44,447 nt of DNA from an uncultured Pirellulaceae bacterium (GTDB lineage Bacteria > Planctomycetota > Planctomycetia > Pirellulales > Pirellulaceae): positions 1-44,447 of the forward strand of contig CALJOA010000051.1 in the NCBI GenBank assembly GCA_937981585.1. The letters run 5' to 3'. Numbering within the stretch: the first letter of the stretch is position 1; the number at the start of each line of letters is the position of its first letter. Of this stretch, positions 42,475 through 44,447 are shown one piece after another. The notes below the pieces were generated by a model. The model searched no databases and was not told the DNA's origin. It saw only the letters and a list, made by a program, of their open reading frames with translations. The position numbers and the translations under genes are program-made.

Positions 42475-43854
42475 ATGGCCGCATTGAAATATTTGAATTC
42501 AAAACTGAACAACAACCCTTTGGCACTCCGATGTCGCAAAGTTGTCTCATTGGCGTTGGGCCTCATGCTTACAGGTTTCTTTGTAACGCACTCGTGCCTC
42601 GCCTGCGTTGATGGAACTGTAATTGCAACTGCTCAAGACCAGAAAACACCAGTGCCTAGTAAGGCTCAACGAAAAGAGTCATTGAAGCTGATTCGTTCGC
42701 TGTTTCCAAGTCAGTATGCCGATCGATCCGACGAAGGTAAACGCAAATTGGCTGGCATGCTGTTGAAACAGGCTCAAGATATCAGCGATGACCCTGTTTC
42801 CCAGTATGTACTGTTTGAACAGGCCAGCGAAATTGCCCAAAAAGTCGGTGCCGCCAAGACGGCCTGGGACGCTACCGAAGGCATCATCAAAGAATTCGAC
42901 GTTGATGCGTTTGAATTGAAATACGAGGTGTTGCGAGTCCTTAGCAAAACGCTTGAAGACTCTGCTCTCTATTCAACGCTGGTAGCAGATTGTCAGAAAT
43001 TGATCGATCAACGAATCGAGCTCGACCAGTATGAGTTGGCCATAACCCAATCGAGAAAATTGCTGGCCGTTGCCAAAAAAGGCGCCAACGAACCGACAAT
43101 CAACCTTCAGGACCGGTCGGCCAAGAGGATAAAAAGGCTGGCATCAGCGTACTCGGCAATCAAAGACCAGATTTCGATTGCCGATTCCCAATCCAATAAT
43201 GAAGCCGCTAATCAGGCTGTGGGCGAGTTTCTTTGTTTCTTAAAAGGCGATTTTGAGAAAGGTCTCCCCTATTTGTCAAATGGCGATTCTGCTGCAACCA
43301 AGACACTTGCCAACCAGGAACTGAACTCCGCCGAAACGACCAAAGAGAAAGTGGCACTGGCTGATTCATGGTGGGAGCTCGGAGAAAATGAAAATGGAAA
43401 TGACGAAGTTCTTGCAATCAAAACCCATGCTCTCGAGATTTATTTGGCGATCGTAGATGACACGACCGGTTTAACCAAAGCTCGAATTGAAAAACGGCTG
43501 GGAGAAGGCAATAAGGCTGAGCTTGGTGACAATTTTTTTGAAACCGTTTGGAACGTAAAGTGGCAAAACGGACACCCAGAATGGGTGAAGGCACAGTTCT
43601 TTACCGACGGTCGATTTCGGAGCTTTGCGTTAAACCAATCATGGGACCATCATTGGGAGAAAGATCAACCGCACCAGTTCCGAATCATCAGCTCATCGAA
43701 AAAGTTTGCTTTTGTATGCAGGCTAGAAAGCGGCGGGCTTGCTTGCGAAAAGTACGATATTGCCTCGGGGAAGCTGCTGGACCGGGGATCTGGATTTCCA
43801 ATTTCACAGCAATCCATGCATAGTCAAAACACGAACCAACGGAACAAGAAATGA
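42475..43854 (+). CDS. secreted helical-repeat hypothetical protein inside the rfb operon
   Basis: GAGGTAAAG stands just upstream of ATG 42475. The 459 residues start with a signal or membrane anchor ([21 protein letters not shown]). A helical, TPR-like stretch follows ([34 protein letters not shown] and on to about 225). Then comes [40 protein letters not shown] and a final beta-rich part with [15 protein letters not shown]. The middle pattern recurs in planctomycete secreted proteins of unknown function. Its TGA overlaps the rfbA ATG by 4 nt, so it is made together with RfbA. It has no known sugar-nucleotide role; a link to polysaccharide export or anchoring is inference. Confidence 0.75.
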   Translation: MAALKYLNSKLNNNPLALRCRKVVSLALGLMLTGFFVTHSCLACVDGTVIATAQDQKTPVPSKAQRKESLKLIRSLFPSQYADRSDEGKRKLAGMLLKQAQDISDDPVSQYVLFEQASEIAQKVGAAKTAWDATEGIIKEFDVDAFELKYEVLRVLSKTLEDSALYSTLVADCQKLIDQRIELDQYELAITQSRKLLAVAKKGANEPTINLQDRSAKRIKRLASAYSAIKDQISIADSQSNNEAANQAVGEFLCFLKGDFEKGLPYLSNGDSAATKTLANQELNSAETTKEKVALADSWWELGENENGNDEVLAIKTHALEIYLAIVDDTTGLTKARIEKRLGEGNKAELGDNFFETVWNVKWQNGHPEWVKAQFFTDGRFRSFALNQSWDHHWEKDQPHQFRIISSSKKFAFVCRLESGGLACEKYDIASGKLLDRGSGFPISQQSMHSQNTNQRNKK

Positions 43855-44447
43855 AGGGCATAATCCTGGCAGGCGGTTCAGGTACCCGGTTGCATCCGAT
43901 CACCTTGGCAACCTCGAAACAGCTGATTCCCGTTTACGACAAGCCGATGATCTACTATCCCCTGTCTGTGCTAATGCTGGCCGACATTCGGGAGATCTTG
44001 ATTATCTCCACGCCTCAAGATTTGCCCAGTTTTGAACGACTGCTCGGTGATGGAAGAGATTTGGGGTGTGAGTTTTCGTATGCGGTACAAGAGGTTCCCA
44101 ACGGTCTGGCACAAGCGTTTGTGATCGGCGAAGAATTCATCGGTGATGACAAAGTTGCTTTGATTTTGGGCGACAATATTTTTTACGGTTCCAGCTTTGG
44201 GCAATTGATTCGCCGGCATAGCAGTCCGGAGGGAGCAGTTGTTTTTGCGTCACGAGTCCAAGACCCAGAGCGTTACGGAGTGGTTGAGTTCGATGAGAAT
44301 CGTAAAGCAATATCACTGGAAGAGAAACCGGAGAAGCCAAAATCAAACTATGCGGTGCCAGGCCTATATTTTTATGATAACGAAGTCGTCGAGATTGCCA
44401 AGAATGTCCAACCATCGGCACGGGGTGAATACGAAATAACCAGTGTC
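43851..44447 (+). CDS. rfbA: glucose-1-phosphate thymidylyltransferase (3' end beyond window)
   Basis: The first 199 residues are in the window. RfbA/RmlA joins dTTP and glucose-1-phosphate to make dTDP-glucose, the substrate of RfbB. The signature [39 protein letters not shown] opens the protein. [12 protein letters not shown], the metal-binding [10 protein letters not shown], and [13 protein letters not shown] with [13 protein letters not shown] follow in family order. ATG 43851 overlaps the preceding stop. The gene lies downstream of rfbB in the same operon. Confidence 0.95.
   Translation, partial: MKGIILAGGSGTRLHPITLATSKQLIPVYDKPMIYYPLSVLMLADIREILIISTPQDLPSFERLLGDGRDLGCEFSYAVQEVPNGLAQAFVIGEEFIGDDKVALILGDNIFYGSSFGQLIRRHSSPEGAVVFASRVQDPERYGVVEFDENRKAISLEEKPEKPKSNYAVPGLYFYDNEVVEIAKNVQPSARGEYEITSV

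Overview
The window looks like chromosomal DNA of a planctomycete, probably of the Pirellulales type. The evidence is a mid-range GC content, frequent TTG/GTG starts, a Planctomycetes-type TIGR02996 fragment, a PEP-CTERM protein, a von Willebrand factor A (VWA) protein with a TonB-like transmembrane helix, and conserved secreted proteins seen mainly in that phylum. The assignment rests on protein families I recognise, not on a database search, and no species can be named.

Layout. Positions 1-8.5 kb, all minus strand: a VWA membrane protein, then a tight run of UgpC/MalK-type ABC ATPase, nusA, infB, rbfA and a cut-off HhH/endonuclease III-like gene. Positions 8.5-9.4 kb: gene-free DNA with a tandem GGGTGGCTGG block and two copies of a ~150 bp element. 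Positions 9.4-16.6 kb: a secreted protein with a secretin-N-like region, a ketoacyl synthase-like protein that has lost two catalytic residues, a polyprenyl-phosphate sugar transferase and, convergent to it, a Wzz-type chain-length protein. Positions 16.8-18.6 kb: a pseudopilin overlapping a small galactose-binding-like protein. Positions 19.3-28.7 kb, plus strand: a 1126-residue TPR protein, ExbB, ExbD and a 1376-residue TonB-like membrane protein ending in an alpha/alpha-toroid; I take these to be one proton-motive-force-driven envelope machine. Positions 28.9-32.3 kb: purU, then a small accessory patch (broken helicase remnant, Uma2 protein, coupled small protein plus nucleotidyltransferase) bounded by tRNA-Arg(TCT) and marked by boundary repeats. 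Positions 32.6-38.3 kb: 5-formyltetrahydrofolate cyclo-ligase, a PEP-CTERM protein, pdxA, a TIGR02996 remnant, a PilZ-like protein, a Tat-exported hydroxypyruvate isomerase-like protein and gluconokinase. Positions 38.4-44.4 kb, plus strand: a NusG/RfaH-like antiterminator followed by fcl, gmd, rfbB, a secreted hypothetical protein and rfbA (cut by the window end), a nucleotide-sugar and surface-polysaccharide operon.

Intergenic palindromes are a second theme. One family has AGTAGC...GCTACT ends (full copies at 13973, 22747 and 37684, a half copy at 33236). Another has AGCCGTTT-GGCGATAGCC arms (19158, 23946, and a composite at 36518). 

The best candidates for something undescribed are the TPR-ExbB-ExbD-toroid system and the small protein/nucleotidyltransferase module, which has a palindrome over its promoter and an apparently leaderless start.
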